Program-made: the position numbers and the translations under genes
The notes under the pieces: model-generated
What the model was told of the DNA's origin: nothing
Seen by the model: only the letters and a program-made list of their open reading frames with translations
Database searches by the model: none
Shown here: piece after piece, positions 63,262 to 64,000 of the stretch
Layout of the letters: the number at the start of each line of letters is the position of its first letter
How positions within the stretch are numbered: the stretch's first letter is position 1
Origin: Halanaerobium hydrogeniformans
Lineage (GTDB): Bacteria; Bacillota; Halanaerobiia; Halanaerobiales; Halanaerobiaceae
Length of the DNA stretch: 64,000 nt
Reading direction: 5' to 3'
NCBI RefSeq assembly: GCF_000166415.1
Contig: NC_014654.1
Location: forward strand, 372,001 to 436,000

Positions 63262-63957
63262 ATGAATAAAAAAAAGGTTTTAATCATAGATGATGATCCA
63301 CATATAAGAGAAATACTGGATGACTACTTAAATTTTGAGGGTTTTGATGCCTTTTTAGCAGAAGATACCGAAAAGGGATTGAAAATACTGCAGGAAGAAA
63401 AAGTAGATATTTTGATCCTCGATATAATGCTTCCTGATGAAGATGGCTGGGAGTTTTGTCAGAAGATAAGACCGGAATATGATCTGCCGATCATATTTTT
63501 AAGTGCCAAAGATAAATCGGTTGACAAAATAACCGGCTTAGAGCTGGGTGCAGATGATTATATAACCAAACCCTTTAGCCCCAGAGAGGTTGTTGCCAGA
63601 ATAAAAGCTGTTTTGAGAAGATATAATAAAGCAGCAGAAAATGCAAAGATCATTAAATATGGGGAACTGATAATTAACCGTGAACAGCATCTAGTGAGTT
63701 TTCAGGGAGAAAAGATAGAACTGACTCCTAAAGAGTTTTCACTACTCTGGCACCTGGCTGAAAACCCCAAAAAAGTTTTTAGAAGAGAAAGGCTGCTTAA
63801 AGCTGTCTGGGGTTATGATTATTATGGTGATGTTCGCACGGTAGATACCCATATCAAATCTCTGCGCAAAAAACTGGGTGATAAAGCAGCAGAGGCAGTT
63901 GAAACTGTCTGGGGGGTGGGATATAAATTTGATGATCAGAAACTGGAAGAGCAATAG
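63262..63957 (+). CDS. OmpR/PhoB-family response regulator
   Basis: A 231-residue two-component regulator. Receiver domain with acidic pocket DDD (10-12), phospho-acceptor D in ILDIMLPDEDGWEF, T/S in FLSAKD and K in ITKPFSPRE; then a winged-helix output domain (LTPKEFSLLWHLAENPKKVFRRERLLKAVWG ... VDTHIKSLRKKLG). Target genes unknown. The sensor kinase overlaps its 3' end. Confidence 0.93.
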   Translation: MNKKKVLIIDDDPHIREILDDYLNFEGFDAFLAEDTEKGLKILQEEKVDILILDIMLPDEDGWEFCQKIRPEYDLPIIFLSAKDKSVDKITGLELGADDYITKPFSPREVVARIKAVLRRYNKAAENAKIIKYGELIINREQHLVSFQGEKIELTPKEFSLLWHLAENPKKVFRRERLLKAVWGYDYYGDVRTVDTHIKSLRKKLGDKAAEAVETVWGVGYKFDDQKLEEQ

Positions 63958-64000
63958 TCTTTTTTCTAAATTGTTATTTAGATTTATAGTTTTAGGATTG
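63932..64000 (+). CDS. Sensor histidine kinase, N-terminal fragment (runs off window)
   Basis: ATG 63932 overlaps the end of the response regulator and opens MIRNWKSNSLFSKLLFRFI, a basic start followed by a hydrophobic segment, typical of a membrane histidine kinase N-terminus. GGGGGTGGGA lies about nine bases upstream. The frame stays open to the window edge (23 codons). Confidence 0.6.
   Translation, partial: MIRNWKSNSLFSKLLFRFIVLGL

Overview
The window is an AT-rich, gene-dense bacterial chromosome segment. Gene content and gene order (SRP RNA-dnaX-ybaB-recR, tmk-darA-holB-ricT-yabA, T-box leaders, rex, NiaR) are those of an anaerobic low-GC Firmicute. A SurA-like secreted chaperone and several large PAS/GGDEF/HD-GYP proteins make a diderm, Halanaerobiales-type organism (Halanaerobium or a relative) the best guess. 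This is inferred from proteins and layout; no rRNA gene is present.

Layout. 1-7282: the start of a small membrane protein, then a PucR/CdaR-type regulator divergent from an operon with a multipass membrane protein and three M20 amidohydrolases, ending at a strong terminator. 7300-9640: a DNA-3-methyladenine glycosylase gene cut short at an IS200/IS605 element whose tnpA is internally deleted and whose tnpB carries two copies of a 62-64 bp insertion. 9640-23150: mostly single genes (mutarotase-like, CDGSH Fe-S, small secreted protein, pirin, two c-di-GMP signalling proteins, CoA-binding protein, HtpX, a sugar dehydrogenase plus aminotransferase pair, a SagB-like nitroreductase), with an orphan IS end and a MITE-like element at 21.9-22.3 kb. 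23.2-38.8 kb: core information-processing genes: tadA, two tRNA-Ser, SRP RNA, dnaX-ybaB-recR, guaB, trxB, tmk-darA-holB-ricT-yabA-trmN6-rsmI-metG, rex-walJ-rlmH. 38.9-42.5 kb: ald, alr, a methyltransferase and a small secreted protein. 42.5-49.9 kb: osmC, then an NAD block: niaR, a small membrane protein, an SSS-family symporter, nadA-nadB-nadC, and a second divergent nadA-like gene. 50-53.6 kb: a large membrane PAS/GAF/GGDEF/HD-GYP protein. 53.8-62.3 kb: aromatic amino acid genes under two T-boxes: Phe (UUC) for pheA and Tyr (UAC) for DAHP synthase-tyrA-aroA-hisC-DAHP synthase-aroC. 62.3-64 kb: a SurA-like protein and a response regulator overlapping the start of its sensor kinase.

How it fits together. 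The NAD block combines the predicted niacin-responsive repressor, a likely precursor transporter and the full de novo quinolinate route. The aromatic block splits control between Phe and Tyr charging and holds two DAHP synthases with near-identical catalytic cores but diverged regulatory N-termini. No chorismate mutase is visible in the window.

The strongest leads are the divergent NadA paralogue that keeps its three cluster cysteines but has changed substrate-pocket residues, the repeated small insertion inside tnpB, the mosaic DAHP synthase pair, a possible dnaX frameshift site and a reading-frame break at the start of a GGDEF protein.
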